A DNA stretch of 64,000 nt from an uncultured Methanoregula sp. (GCF_963677065.1 NZ_OY781872.1:987419-1051418), one strand, 5' to 3'. Positions 44,789-54,396 are shown, counted from the stretch's first letter. The notes: generated by a model from the letters alone, not told the origin. A program made the numbers and translations.

Positions 44789-45379
44789 ATGAGCCCGGGT
44801 AGTCCCCAGAAAAAACACCACCAGCACGATGTTTTCTCTCCAAAGAACGCTGCGCATCTCGACACTCCCCTGCGCCGGTTGATCTACCGCCCCGACCGGC
44901 TTGCGGAACAGTACGTGAAGCCCGGCAGCCGGGTTCTCGACTTCGGGTGTGGTCCGGGATTCTTCACCCGCGAGTTTGCAAAGCAGGTCGGGGAGAACGG
45001 GCAGGTTTTCTCCGTGGATTTACAGGAGGAGATGCTCCGGATCCTCCGGGGAAAACTGGAACCCGAAGGCCTCATCTCCCGTATCACAACGCACCAGTGC
45101 AGGCCGGACTCCATCAATCTTCCCCCGGACCTGAACGGGACATTTGATGCAGCCTTCACCATCTTCGTTGTCCACGAAGTACCGGATCCGGAAAAACTGT
45201 TCCGGGAGATCGCCCTGCTGTTGAAGCCCGGTGGTACGCTCTACTATACCGAACCGCCGTTCATAGTGTCCGGCAAAGAGTTCCGGGAGAATCTTGCGCT
45301 CGCTGAGGAAGCAGGTTTCCTGCAGGTTGAGCGGTCATTCTTTTTTGTGAACCGGGCCACGGTCCTGAGGAAGGTTTGA
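44789..45379 (+). CDS. Class I SAM-dependent methyltransferase
   Basis: This 196-aa methyltransferase has a small Rossmann core. Motif I is VLDFGCGPGFFTREFA, then VFSVDLQEEML, FDAAFTIFVVHEVPDPEKLFREI, LKPGGTLYYTEPPFIV. It has a His-rich, basic N-terminus (KKHHQHDVFSPKNAAHL). It resembles UbiE/arsenite-methyltransferase-like proteins; the substrate is unknown. It ends just before the repeat array. Confidence 0.85.
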   Translation: MSPGSPQKKHHQHDVFSPKNAAHLDTPLRRLIYRPDRLAEQYVKPGSRVLDFGCGPGFFTREFAKQVGENGQVFSVDLQEEMLRILRGKLEPEGLISRITTHQCRPDSINLPPDLNGTFDAAFTIFVVHEVPDPEKLFREIALLLKPGGTLYYTEPPFIVSGKEFRENLALAEEAGFLQVERSFFFVNRATVLRKV

Positions 45380-45405
45380 ATGGGCCGGTCACAGTTTAAT
45401 TTTAA

Positions 45406-46064
45406 AATCAAGGCTTGATTGATCCGGATCGAGTTTTCAATCACGATCATGATCGCGATTGATTTTTTAAAATCAAAGCTTGATTGAAAAATAAAAATCA
45501 AAGTCTGCTTGAAAATTTTCAATCAAGGTCTGGTTGCGAAAAGTTAAACGGTTCTGCATAAGTCCGAAGAGGGCAGGTCACGACGGAGGCCCGATCACAA
45601 ATGCGGTTTTTCAATCAAGGTCTGCTGAAGAATTTTCAATCAAAGTCCGGTTGAAATTTTTCATTCAAGGTTCGATTGAAAAATTAAAATCAAGGTTTGA
45701 TTGATCCGTGAACGGTTTTCAAACGCGATCGTGATCGCGATTGAAATTTCTTAGGCAGGGTCTGGTTAAAAAAGATAAATCAAAGTCTGCTGAAAATTTT
45801 TCAATCAAGGTCTGGTGATCGAAAGTTAAGTACCTGTACCGGGTATATACGGGCCGCTCACGACGGTGACCTGGTTGCAGGGTTCACTTTTCAACCAAGG
45901 TCCGGTTGAAATTTTAAAATCAAAGTCTGCTTGAAAATTTTCAATCAAAGATCGATTGAAAAATAAAAATCAGGGTTTGATTGATCTGTGAACGATTTCG
46001 ATTGCGATCCTGATCGCGGTGAACATTTTATAATCGAAGTCTGTTCAAAAAAGAAATCAAAGAG
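45406..46064. repeat. Higher-order tandem repeat: 25-bp units nested in a ~280-bp repeat
   Basis: Seventeen copies of a 25-bp unit are visible; the last is partial. The unit is a 16-base imperfect inverted repeat close to ATCAARGTCTGSTTGA plus nine A/T-rich bases. Starts are at 45407, then 45472/45497/45522, 45614/45639/45664/45689, 45754/45779/45804, 45894/45919/45944/45969, 46033 and 46056. The blocks of three and four alternate. They are separated by a spacer with a GATC-rich palindrome (45444-45455, 45724-45739, 46004-46017) and a spacer with TCACGACGG (45578, 45858). The whole pattern repeats every 279-282 bases. The 726-base region (45380-46105) between convergent genes has no ORF. Confidence 0.93.
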
Positions 46065-46105
46065 TTAGTCCCCGGCAGATCCCGGATAACCGTCTCTCTC
46101 AAAAT

Positions 46106-47578
46106 TTATTCATTGCTGCCAGTCTGCGTACCCGTTGCCGGCAGCCGTTTCCCCCGCATAAGGGATGCCCCGATCCCTATGACGCAGAGTATGGCAAATA
46201 TCACAAATGCATAGTGCATGCTCGTGATGAACTGGGGATAGTAGTCGGGCGTGATAACGGCAGGACCGATGAAGATGGCAAAGAGCATCATCGCAACCCC
46301 CATCGAGAGCATCTGGCCGACGAGCCGCATGGTCCCGTTCATGCCGGATGCAACGCCGTAGTACCGTTTCTCCACCGAACCCATGATTGCATTGGTATTC
46401 GGCGAGGAGAAGAGACCAAAGCCAAGCCCGAGCACAATCAGGCAGAGAATTATGTACATGAGAGATGTCGATTCCACGACAAAGATGAGCATAAACAACC
46501 CGACCGCCGTGAGCGCCATCCCGATCGAAGCAACGACCTGGGGCTCGATCCGGTCGGAGAGCCGGCCGGCGACCGGGGAGAGGATTGCCATGATGGCGGG
46601 CTGGATGATCAGGATGAGTCCGGCATGGTCGGGAGAGTATCCTTTGGTGTACTGAAGATCCAGACTCAGCAGGAACGTGACGGCAAAGGTAGCACTGTAG
46701 TTGATGAGCGCGGCGAGGTTCGAGAAGGCAAAGACCCGGTTTTTCAGGAAAAGGCGCATGTCCAGGACCGGTACCGGCACCCGGAGTTCGTACAGGGCAA
46801 ACGCCACCCCAAGGATACAGCCAAGAGCAATGAGGCCGAAGCCCAGATGATCCGGTACGATCGAGAACCCGTACATCACGGCTACGAGCGAGCAGGCATA
46901 AATGACCGATCCGGTGAGATCGAAGCGTTCTCCTGCGCAATCCGCCCATTCCCCGTCCAGCTTCCAGAGAACAAGCAGGCAGGCGATGATCCCGATGGGA
47001 ACATTCACAAGGAAGATGCTCCGCCAGCCGAAGTACTGGGTCAGGACCCCGCCCAGGAACGGCCCCATGGTGAGCCCGAAGTACACGGCCATGATGTAGA
47101 TCCCAAGCGCTTTTCCTCTCTCCCCCGGGGGGAAGACTGAAGAGAGGATTGCAACGCCCGTACCGTAGATCATGGCCCCCCCGAATCCCTGGACCACCCG
47201 GACTGCAATAAGCAGGCTGGTTGAAGGGACCATCGTCATCGCGAGGGAGGCGATGGTGAAGATCGCAATGCCAAACAAGTAGATCTTTTTTCTGCCGTAG
47301 ATGTCCGCGATCTTGCCGAACGGCACAAGGAAGAGGGCGGCGGCAAGGAGGTATGCAGTTGCTATCCACGAGAGGGAAATGGCATCCATGTGGAATTCCG
47401 CCCCCATAACCGGCAGGGCGACATTCACGGCCGAACCGTCAAATGGCGTGAGGAACCCGGACAGTACGGCTATCAGGAGCACGATCTTTTTGCCGGTCGG
47501 GGTTATCATGGGTGCCGGATTCTGGGCAATCACCGGCGTGCCAGGCATTGTACTGGATATATTTCCTGCAGATACCAT
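46106..47578 (-). CDS. MFS exporter, DHA2 (EmrB/QacA) family
   Basis: This 490-aa transporter has about 14 helices. LSGFLTPFDGSAVNVALPVMGAEF is the helix-1 motif of DHA2 drug/H+ antiporters, and GKIADIYGRKKIYLFG is motif A between helices 2 and 3. RVVQGFGGAMIYGTG and GPFLGGVLTQYFGWRSIFLVNVPIG are motifs B and C. It likely exports a toxic compound. The C-terminus is TGTQTGSNE. An operator-like inverted repeat precedes the start. Confidence 0.92.
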   Translation of the reverse strand: MVSAGNISSTMPGTPVIAQNPAPMITPTGKKIVLLIAVLSGFLTPFDGSAVNVALPVMGAEFHMDAISLSWIATAYLLAAALFLVPFGKIADIYGRKKIYLFGIAIFTIASLAMTMVPSTSLLIAVRVVQGFGGAMIYGTGVAILSSVFPPGERGKALGIYIMAVYFGLTMGPFLGGVLTQYFGWRSIFLVNVPIGIIACLLVLWKLDGEWADCAGERFDLTGSVIYACSLVAVMYGFSIVPDHLGFGLIALGCILGVAFALYELRVPVPVLDMRLFLKNRVFAFSNLAALINYSATFAVTFLLSLDLQYTKGYSPDHAGLILIIQPAIMAILSPVAGRLSDRIEPQVVASIGMALTAVGLFMLIFVVESTSLMYIILCLIVLGLGFGLFSSPNTNAIMGSVEKRYYGVASGMNGTMRLVGQMLSMGVAMMLFAIFIGPAVITPDYYPQFITSMHYAFVIFAILCVIGIGASLMRGKRLPATGTQTGSNE

Positions 47579-47589
47579 GGGAGATTCCT

Positions 47590-47634
47590 CAGGGAATATG
47601 AATTTCCCTGTATATCCGTACGGTCGGACGACCG
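47590..47634. promoter_or_regulatory. Inverted repeats upstream of the MFS exporter
   Basis: CAGGGAA-N7-TTCCCTG at 47590-47610 (perfect 7-bp arms) starts 12 bases before the exporter ATG, with TATA-like GATATACAGG just beyond it. A second inverted repeat CGGTCG-GA-CGACCG lies at 47621-47634. The placement between TATA and start fits a repressor site. No regulator gene is adjacent. The rest of the gap to 47832 holds nothing clear. Confidence 0.5.
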
Positions 47635-47832
47635 GCTCCCCGCGTCAGTCATCTCCTGTGGAGACCGGGCGGCAATCCCTGGCAGTCCTGTTCTTCGGAA
47701 CAACAGTACCACAGTTTTCCTGCGATTCTATATCTGTATACCTACTCCCTCCGAAAAGACAACTCCGATGCAGAATATATTGTCCCCGGGACTGGCCTCA
47801 CCGTCCCGAAAAAAGATGGCGAAACTATTTTG

Positions 47833-48279
47833 TTACCAGGTACCAGCCTGGGAAAGATGCGCTCCAGCCCATGAGCGGAGCTGCGGATCTTCATCCGGTT
47901 CAAGAGAGAACTCCCTCAGGCCCCGGAGAGCCCCGGTACTCCGGATCGCAACAAGAGCGATTATTGCCTGGGACCGGATCTCCACCATTTCGTCCCGATC
48001 TTTCAGCCGCTCAAGCAGCGCCTCGACCGAACGCCCGCTCTTGAGCTGGCCGAGAGCCGTTGTCGCCGCACATCGTATCCCGGCATCCCTGTCGGAGAGC
48101 AGATCCATCAGGGGCCGGACTGCCCGGGGGTCGTCGCTCTTCCCGAGCATGATGACCGCCTGGAACCGTTCTTCGGGGGTTTTACCGGACAATGCTGCAT
48201 ACGTCAGATCATACACCGCTCCCCTCCGGGGGAAGCTGCTGTACCATTCACCATTGAGTTTTTCCGCCATCAAATCCAT
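47833..48279 (-). CDS. HEAT/PBS-lyase-type repeat protein
   Basis: This 148-aa protein is made of about three HEAT-like repeats (EERFQAVIMLGKSDDPRAVRPL, DAGIRCAATTALGQLKSGRSVEAL, VEIRSQAIIALVAIRSTGALRGL). Such all-helical repeats serve as protein-binding scaffolds. The ATG at 48279 has GGTG at fair spacing; the ATG at 48270 is an alternative. No partner is obvious. Confidence 0.8.
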   Translation of the reverse strand: MDLMAEKLNGEWYSSFPRRGAVYDLTYAALSGKTPEERFQAVIMLGKSDDPRAVRPLMDLLSDRDAGIRCAATTALGQLKSGRSVEALLERLKDRDEMVEIRSQAIIALVAIRSTGALRGLREFSLEPDEDPQLRSWAGAHLSQAGTW

Positions 48280-48538
48280 TTCAGACACCGTACATATACA
48301 CAAAATTCAGACAACAATACAAGGCATACCGGAGAACCGGTTAATTAGCCGAGAAAAGCATCCGCTTACCACAAGCGGACCGTACCCTAGTTACGCCAAA
48401 TTCACGTGGTGTGTCGGACGGGTACATTGCAGTAATATAATACAACCCGATTATAAATAATTTTTTGATAAAAAAGGGTTTTCGTTCGTCACGTTAAAAA
48501 AGGCTGAGATTCCGGGAATCCGGGGATTCCGCCGGTCT

Positions 48539-49249
48539 TCAGCTGCTGACCAGCAGGCCTACGAGTGCACCTGCGATGGCTGCGGCAGCTGCAATCGCGC
48601 AGGTCTCAAGGATAGTCCGGAACATCGGGCGTTCGCCCAGCTTTGCCCTCCCGATACCGAGCAGGATGAGGAGCAGGGCAGTCCCGAAGATAAAGACAAC
48701 TTTTGCCTGTTCCAAAGGAAGGAAGATGAACGGGATCACCGGCGTCATTGCTGCGATAAAATCCGCCACTCCCATCCAGCAGGCGTGGATAACCGGGGAG
48801 GTTTTCTGTGCTGCAGTCTCCTCCTCACCGGCTACCGCATCCTCGAACTTCTGGATTGCCAGAGGGTTTGCTTTCATGTCCTCGTGGATCGCGTCAAGGC
48901 TCTTCGCGCTCAGGCCGGTCCCCTGGAGATCGGATATCAGCTTCTTCACCGCACCATCAGGATCGCTGCTGATTTCCGCTGCCCGCTCCTTTGCCTCCAC
49001 CCGGGCTGCATCCCGCTCGGACTCCAGATCGAGGAAGACTCCGGCCATCATCGATACCGTTGCCGCGATTGCAGCTGTTGCACCGGCGAGGAGGATCACG
49101 TTCCCGGACTGGGCACCCGCAACCATCCCGGCCACAAGGCCGAAGATGGAGACAACGCCGTCCGACATGCCAAAGACGATCTCACCGGAACAGTTTCGGA
49201 TTGATTCCTTAGTCCGTGAGAGAAATGATGAGTTTTTTGTCCCATTCAT
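48539..49249 (-). CDS. VIT1/CCC1-family transporter
   Basis: This 236-aa membrane protein is of the VIT1/CCC1 family, whose members move Fe2+ or Mn2+. SGEIVFGMSDGVVSIFGLVAGMVAG is the helix-1 signature with its GMxDG motif. A long hydrophilic helical segment (about 80-150) precedes three C-terminal helices. The last half has CWMGVADFIAAMTPVIPF. It likely exports or stores divalent metal. Confidence 0.88.
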   Translation of the reverse strand: MNGTKNSSFLSRTKESIRNCSGEIVFGMSDGVVSIFGLVAGMVAGAQSGNVILLAGATAAIAATVSMMAGVFLDLESERDAARVEAKERAAEISSDPDGAVKKLISDLQGTGLSAKSLDAIHEDMKANPLAIQKFEDAVAGEEETAAQKTSPVIHACWMGVADFIAAMTPVIPFIFLPLEQAKVVFIFGTALLLILLGIGRAKLGERPMFRTILETCAIAAAAAIAGALVGLLVSS

Positions 49250-49331
49250 GGTAACATCAGTCTCAGATAGGAAAATTTAATCCCAATAGTTGGGATTCCA
49301 CCAATAAAAAGAGTGAGGGCGATGAATGGGA

Positions 49332-49523
49332 TTACTTCTTACCTGCCGGTTTCTCTTCGTGATGGATCAACCGGCATTTGTTGACGCACTCCCAGTTCTC
49401 GGGAAGGAACTTCCCGTCAGCACCGGGCTTCAGGGTGGTATGATATTTCTCCCCGCAGACAAGACATTCCATCAGTCCCGACTTCTCATCAACGAGCTTT
49501 GTTGTGTGCTCTTTCTTTGACAT
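49332..49523 (-). CDS. Small Cys-rich zinc-binding-like protein
   Basis: This 63-aa protein has CLVCG near residue 20, a single Cys in NWECVNKCRLIHH and a second in the same segment, so four cysteines plus His-His could bind one zinc. The ends are Lys-rich. I do not recognise a family. Small zinc proteins of this kind in archaea are often nucleic-acid- or protein-binding; that is an inference. Confidence 0.55.
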   Translation of the reverse strand: MSKKEHTTKLVDEKSGLMECLVCGEKYHTTLKPGADGKFLPENWECVNKCRLIHHEEKPAGKK

Positions 49524-49613
49524 AATGCTGTGAGTCTGGCGGGCCGGATTATATAGGTGTGGATCAGGACAGCCGGTCGTGGAGGGAGCATCGAGACGAT
49601 GATCAAAAAGTGG

Positions 49614-50093
49614 TTATTTATGGTACGGTTCATTCCGGAGAATCCGGAATGCCCGGTAAATCTGTTCCAGGAGAATGAACCGGGCCATAGGGTGCGTGAA
49701 CGTCATGTTCGAGAGCGAGAGACGCAGATCGCCTACTGAAAGGATGGCCGGGGAGAGTCCGAGATCCCCTCCTATGACAAACACAACCTGGCTCTTCCCG
49801 GCGAGCTCCCATCGCCTGAATGCCTCGGCGAACTCGATACTTGTCAAGGCCTGTCCCTTCACATCAAGGGCAATGACAACCGATCCTGCCGGGACTGCCG
49901 CAAGAACCCGTTCCCCTTCCTTTTCCATAGCTGCGGCTTCTGTTGCGGGAGAGGCGGACAATGGCCGTTTCTCGTCAGCAATCTCGACAACCTGCACTTT
50001 CGCATATGGCCGCAGGCGTTTTTCGTACTCTGCTATTCCTTCCTGCAGGAACTTCTCCTTGATCTTCCCGATGCCAATAACACGGATCTGCAT
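49614..50093 (-). CDS. rlmH: 23S rRNA (pseudouridine1915-N3)-methyltransferase RlmH
   Basis: This 159-aa SPOUT methyltransferase is RlmH: MQIRVIGIGKIKEKFLQEGIAEYEKRL start, VFVIGGDLGLS SAM knot, and the HPMARFILLEQIYRAFRILRNEPYHK C-terminus that ends in the conserved Tyr-His. Length is normal. The enzyme is widespread in bacteria and found in some archaea. The ATG at 50093 is chosen over a start six codons upstream. Confidence 0.93.
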   Translation of the reverse strand: MQIRVIGIGKIKEKFLQEGIAEYEKRLRPYAKVQVVEIADEKRPLSASPATEAAAMEKEGERVLAAVPAGSVVIALDVKGQALTSIEFAEAFRRWELAGKSQVVFVIGGDLGLSPAILSVGDLRLSLSNMTFTHPMARFILLEQIYRAFRILRNEPYHK

Positions 50094-50170
50094 GGTTTGC
50101 CCAAAAATCAACTATTTATCAATAACGCAGGCTCAAGGGAGGTGAAAAGGAGGGGGTGGAAGTATGTTAC

Positions 50171-50491
50171 CTATGGATTTCTTTTGGCGTCTTTTGGATC
50201 GATTTTCTGGTGGGATAAGGTATCCAGAAGCACTTCTTTCATCATATTCTTCATGAGTTCCCGACCCTCATCGGATGACAGGTAGTCCTTGAACAGCTCC
50301 TTGAACTGTCCCATATCGTGGTGATTATCGACGAATGCTAATAAAGCTTGTGTGATACAATCGGAGACTGTGGAGAACTTCTTTTCCTCATATACGAGTT
50401 TATTGACCTTTTCATAGATATTGGGAGGCATTTTATACGAGATCGCCACACGTTCCCCACGGGTCGCCGGTACCTTCTCTGCCATTCCCAT
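50171..50491 (-). CDS. Ribbon-helix-helix DNA-binding protein
   Basis: This is a 106-aa protein with an N-terminal RHH motif (RVAISYKMPPNIYEKVNKLV ... TVSDCITQALLAFV, residues 14-52). A helical, acidic C-terminus of ~50 residues follows, as in small archaeal regulators or antitoxins. A TATA-like sequence lies about 25 bases upstream and there is no ribosome site, so the mRNA may be leaderless. No toxin gene is adjacent. Confidence 0.7.
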   Translation of the reverse strand: MGMAEKVPATRGERVAISYKMPPNIYEKVNKLVYEEKKFSTVSDCITQALLAFVDNHHDMGQFKELFKDYLSSDEGRELMKNMMKEVLLDTLSHQKIDPKDAKRNP

Positions 50492-50642
50492 AAAATTGGG
50501 TAAAATACTATAAATAGGCTGTCAATCGTCTGGAATATTCTTTAAGTATTATTGTATGTCCATTTGTGTGCTTTATGAATTACTTATGGAATACTTTTTA
50601 TAGCGCGGCGTGAAATAGGAGGTTGTCGTGAGGTGAGACGAG

Positions 50643-51128
50643 ATGAACGAATTACTCATGCTACTTCTGGGAATTGTGGGTGTCTTTGCTGTCGGCTGCA
50701 GCATCGCACTTCTGGCGCTTGGAAAAATGATCGACCAGTACCCTGCAGGAGATGAATCGAAACGCACCCGAAGCATTTCAAGCCCGATCGAGACCACGAA
50801 GATATCGGTCGTACTCTTCTGGGCACTCTTTGCCGTGGGAATTTTTGCCCTCCTGCAGGGAACCCGCATCATGCTCATCCTTGGGATCACCACGCTCTTT
50901 GCCATCTGCCTCTTCATGTTCACGGCACTGGCCTTCTCCTTTGCCGTTCTCAGTACCCTCAGGGGGCGGAGCCGGGGGATCACCATGCCGGCACTCCCGC
51001 TCGTTCCCCTGGGCGTACCCGTTGCCGCACATCAGCACGAAGAACAGCCGGCGCCCATGGTTATCCGGAAGCGGTACAATAACCCGATCTCCGACTTTAT
51101 GCTTAACGCACTCCTGAAAAAAGAATAA
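50643..51128 (+). CDS. Small membrane protein
   Basis: This 161-aa protein has an N-terminal helix (about 5-28), a soluble loop, and two strong adjacent helices (about 55-103), then a basic cytoplasmic tail (RKRYNNPISDFMLNALLKKE). I do not recognise the family. TATA-like sequence (CTTTTTATAG) and GAGGTGA precede the ATG at 50643. It is convergent with pgk. Confidence 0.7.
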   Translation: MNELLMLLLGIVGVFAVGCSIALLALGKMIDQYPAGDESKRTRSISSPIETTKISVVLFWALFAVGIFALLQGTRIMLILGITTLFAICLFMFTALAFSFAVLSTLRGRSRGITMPALPLVPLGVPVAAHQHEEQPAPMVIRKRYNNPISDFMLNALLKKE

Positions 51129-51137
51129 GAAATGAGA

Positions 51138-52352
51138 TTAACCGAATATCTTTTTTGACTGCTCAAGGGCATCCACGGCGGGCAGTTTTTTCCCGGTCAG
51201 GAATTCAATACAAGCCCCGCCACCGGTTGAGATGTGCGTGAAGTCGGAATCGAGTCCCATCTTCTCGATGACAGCAGCGGTATGGCCGCCACCGACAACC
51301 GAGAATTCCACCCGGGATGCAGCTTTGAGCAGCTCGTACGTGCCGGTTGCAAAGTCCGCTTCTTCGAAGAGCCCGGCCGGGCCGTTGAAGACCACGGTAC
51401 CGGATTTTTTGAGTGCTTGGACGAAGTCTGCAATTGCCTCCATACCGATATCGAGAACCGGTGCTTCCACGGGGATCTTCTCAACCGGGTATTCGACACG
51501 CCGGTTGTTCTCCCGGACTGCCACTGACTGGGGCATGACAACGCGATCTTTGTACAGGGCAAGGATCTCCTTTGCCTTCTCGATCTCGGCCTGGTATTTG
51601 AGCTGGGCAATCAGCTGGGTGGAGGGTTTGCCGATGTTGTATCCGGCTGCTATTAAGAAGACATTCGCTACTACCCCGATCACGATCACCTGGTCGGCGA
51701 TCCCTTTGTCGAGAACATGGCGGGCGACATCGATGGAATCATCCACCTTGGTACCGCCGAGCACCATGCAGACAGGTCGCGGGGCTCCGGAGAAGACTTT
51801 CGAGAGCGTGAAGACTTCCTTCTCCATGAGAAGTCCTCCTGCCGATCGCATAGCCATCGGGAGCCCGACAACGGTGGGCTGTGAACGGTGGGCTGTGCCG
51901 AACGCATCGTTGACAAAAACATCTGCCATTGATGAGAGTTTCTTGACAAGGTGGGTCTTTTTCGCCTCTTCCGGTTTGAGCGTCAGGTTCTCTTCTGCAT
52001 TGAACCGGACGTTCTCCAGCATCAGCACCTCGCCGGTCTTCATAGCATGCACGGCCTCCCGGGCATGACGGCCGAAGATGCTGTCAACGTAGGTTACCGG
52101 TTTTCCCAGAAGCTGTTCAAGTTTCTCGGAGTGGGCTTCGAGCGTTGTGAAATCCTTCTTTCCCGGCCGGCTCTGGTGGGTGACGATCACAACGCGGCTG
52201 CCTGACAGAGCCCTGATGGTGGGAAGGTGTTCGCGGAAACGTTTGTCATCAAGAATAAGGTTGGAGGAGGGGTCAATGGGGGAGTTGAGGTCAAGCCTTA
52301 AAAGAACGGTCTTTCCCTCAGCACCCAGATCCTTAATCGTTCCAATCGTCAT
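51138..52352 (-). CDS. pgk: Phosphoglycerate kinase
   Basis: This is a 404-aa archaeal PGK, which transfers phosphate between 1,3-bisphosphoglycerate and ADP. LLRLDLNSPID is the N-terminal substrate motif, FVNDAFGTAHRSQPTVVG the conserved middle, and FNGPAGLFEEADFATGT with VGGGHTAAVIEKMG the nucleotide-binding part. The ATG at 52352 is preceded by GGAGAGGTG. It starts 19 bases after atpD, so it is probably the last gene of the ATP synthase transcript. Confidence 0.95.
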   Translation of the reverse strand: MTIGTIKDLGAEGKTVLLRLDLNSPIDPSSNLILDDKRFREHLPTIRALSGSRVVIVTHQSRPGKKDFTTLEAHSEKLEQLLGKPVTYVDSIFGRHAREAVHAMKTGEVLMLENVRFNAEENLTLKPEEAKKTHLVKKLSSMADVFVNDAFGTAHRSQPTVVGLPMAMRSAGGLLMEKEVFTLSKVFSGAPRPVCMVLGGTKVDDSIDVARHVLDKGIADQVIVIGVVANVFLIAAGYNIGKPSTQLIAQLKYQAEIEKAKEILALYKDRVVMPQSVAVRENNRRVEYPVEKIPVEAPVLDIGMEAIADFVQALKKSGTVVFNGPAGLFEEADFATGTYELLKAASRVEFSVVGGGHTAAVIEKMGLDSDFTHISTGGGACIEFLTGKKLPAVDALEQSKKIFG

Positions 52353-52371
52353 CCGCACCTCTCCTTTCTCT

Positions 52372-53001
52372 CTATGAACTGCCTCTTGCCTTGATCTTCT
52401 TCATCCGGAAGAGTTCTTCTCTTTCCATCTCGTCAAGGCGCATCTTGATGAAGTCCCGGGCCGCGGTGAGTTCGGGGATGACCTTGAACTCGAGTGCATT
52501 GACCCGGCGTTTGGTCTTCTCGATCTCGTCGAGCAGCCGCTTCATCGTGGTCTCGATCTCGGCACTCTCGATGATGGCCTCAACCAGGTCTTCGAACGCG
52601 GATGCCGTCTCATCGATGACCGTGGATGTACCGAGCATACCATAGCCGCGGTCTACCACGCTCTTCTTGACTTTTGAAGACTCGATCTGGGGGACGACAA
52701 CCCCCATGATGTTCTTGCTCTTCAGGTTGATCTCCGGCACTTCCTTGACGGAGAATGCAGCGGATTTCACTCCTATTGCACCTTCAACGGTGTTGGCGAC
52801 GGCCATCATCTCGACGGCCCTGTCGTACTTCCTGAGAAGTTCGCCCCTGCTGTCCTTTGCGTTTGCAAGGATCTTGAAAAATTCCAAGATCAGTCCATCG
52901 CGCTTCATCTTGAGGATCTTGTAGCCGCGCTCGGAGAGCTGGATCTTCCGCTTGAGGTTGATCAGCTCCGAACGGGTTGGCTTGATATCGCGCAGCGCCA
53001 T
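52372..53001 (-). CDS. atpD: A1AO ATP synthase subunit D
   Basis: This is the 209-aa central-stalk subunit D. It has long helical coiled-coil ends (RSELINLKRKIQLSERGYKILKMKRDGL and the C-terminal AALEFKVIPEL-type helix) flanking a short middle, as in other A/V-type D subunits. It rotates inside the A3B3 head. It is six bases from atpB upstream and ends the atp set. Confidence 0.95.
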   Translation of the reverse strand: MALRDIKPTRSELINLKRKIQLSERGYKILKMKRDGLILEFFKILANAKDSRGELLRKYDRAVEMMAVANTVEGAIGVKSAAFSVKEVPEINLKSKNIMGVVVPQIESSKVKKSVVDRGYGMLGTSTVIDETASAFEDLVEAIIESAEIETTMKRLLDEIEKTKRRVNALEFKVIPELTAARDFIKMRLDEMEREELFRMKKIKARGSS

Positions 53002-53007
53002 GGATGC

Positions 53008-54396
53008 TTACTCCTTCTTTGCACCGGCCTTGATCTTGGGGTGGTACTTCTGGATGAGTTCACGGTCGATACGGGTGAGCTGCTCAACCGGCAGCGTAGA
53101 GAGAAGGTCCCAGCCGATGGTGAGGGTGTCTTCGATCGTACGGTCCTCGTCATACCCCTGGCGGACGAAGCGGTTCTCGAAGAGATCCGCGAATTCGAGG
53201 AGCAGGCGGTCGCGCTCGGAGAGGGCGTCCTTACCGACGATGGCCACGAGGCCGCGGAGGTCGTTGCCTTCTGCATACCCAGCGTACATCTGGTCGGAGA
53301 CCTTCTTGTGGTCGTCACGGGTCTTGCCCTTGCCGATACCGAGGTTCATCAGACGTGACAGCGAGGGCAGTACGTTGATGGGCGGGTAGATACCCTTGCG
53401 GTGCAGATCACGGTTGACCACGATCTGTCCTTCGGTAATGTATCCCGTCAGGTCGGGGATCGGGTGGGTGATATCGTCACCGGGCATCGTCAGGATCGGG
53501 ATCTGGGTGACAGAACCCTTCTGGCCCTTGATCATACCGGCCCGCTCGTAGATACAGGCGAGGTCCGTGTACATGTATCCCGGGTAGCCACGGCGACCGG
53601 GCACCTCTTCACGGGCTGCACCGATCTGACGGAGCGCTTCACAGTAGTTGGTCATATCCGTGAGGATAACCAGCACGTGCATACCAAGCTCGAAGGCGAG
53701 GTATTCTGCGGTAGTCAGGGCGAGACGCGGGGTGATGATACGCTCGACAGCCGGGTCATCTGCAAGGTTGAGGAAGACGACGGCGTGTTCGAGAGCACCG
53801 GTGCGCTCGAAGTCCTGCATGAAGTAGTTCGCTTCTTCCTTGGTGATACCCATGGCAGCGAAGACTACAGCGAAACTCTCGGTTGATCCGGGAACTTTTG
53901 CCTGCCTTGCGATCTGCAGCGCAACATTGTTGTGCGGGAGACCTGCACCCGAGAAGATCGGGAGCTTCTGGCCCCGGACAAGGGTGTTAGTACCGTCAAT
54001 CGTGGAGATACCGGTCTGGATGAAATCAGCAGGCATGCCACGGGCGTACGGGTTGATGGCCGCACCGGTAATGTCGAGGCGCTTCTCCGGGACAATCTCC
54101 GGGCCGCCGTCGATTGGCTTACCGCCACCGGACAGGATACGGCCGAGCATCTCACGGCCTACGGGCATCTTGATGGTTTCGCCGGTGAACCGGACTCCGC
54201 TGTCCTTACCGATACCGGTTGTGGTTTCGAAGATCTGGACAACGACGAGCTCGTCGCTCGTGTCGAGCACCTGGCCGCGCTTGATAGTGCCGTCGAAGAG
54301 AACTATGTTTACAAGTTCTCCATAGGCGATTGGCTCGGTCTTTTCGACAAAGACGAGGGGACCGGCAATCTTGCTAATCGTCCTGTATTCCTTCAT
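53008..54396 (-). CDS. atpB: A1AO ATP synthase subunit B (non-catalytic)
   Basis: This is the 462-aa B subunit. Its core has the Rossmann-like nucleotide fold, but the P-loop position reads GAGLPHN instead of GxxGxGKT, as expected for the regulatory subunit. Conserved blocks are [20 protein letters not shown] and the C-terminal helical part. It has an ATGA-type overlap with atpA upstream. Confidence 0.97.
   Translation of the reverse strand: MKEYRTISKIAGPLVFVEKTEPIAYGELVNIVLFDGTIKRGQVLDTSDELVVVQIFETTTGIGKDSGVRFTGETIKMPVGREMLGRILSGGGKPIDGGPEIVPEKRLDITGAAINPYARGMPADFIQTGISTIDGTNTLVRGQKLPIFSGAGLPHNNVALQIARQAKVPGSTESFAVVFAAMGITKEEANYFMQDFERTGALEHAVVFLNLADDPAVERIITPRLALTTAEYLAFELGMHVLVILTDMTNYCEALRQIGAAREEVPGRRGYPGYMYTDLACIYERAGMIKGQKGSVTQIPILTMPGDDITHPIPDLTGYITEGQIVVNRDLHRKGIYPPINVLPSLSRLMNLGIGKGKTRDDHKKVSDQMYAGYAEGNDLRGLVAIVGKDALSERDRLLLEFADLFENRFVRQGYDEDRTIEDTLTIGWDLLSTLPVEQLTRIDRELIQKYHPKIKAGAKKE

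Noticed and set aside
45406..46064. CRISPR array
   Set aside because: The 25-bp units abut each other with no unique spacers, and the longer spacers are themselves repeated every 280 bp. No cas genes are in the window.
46110..47369. 419-aa frame inside the MFS gene
   Set aside because: It is an out-of-frame shadow with His/Arg/Pro-rich sequence; the MFS frame has all family motifs.
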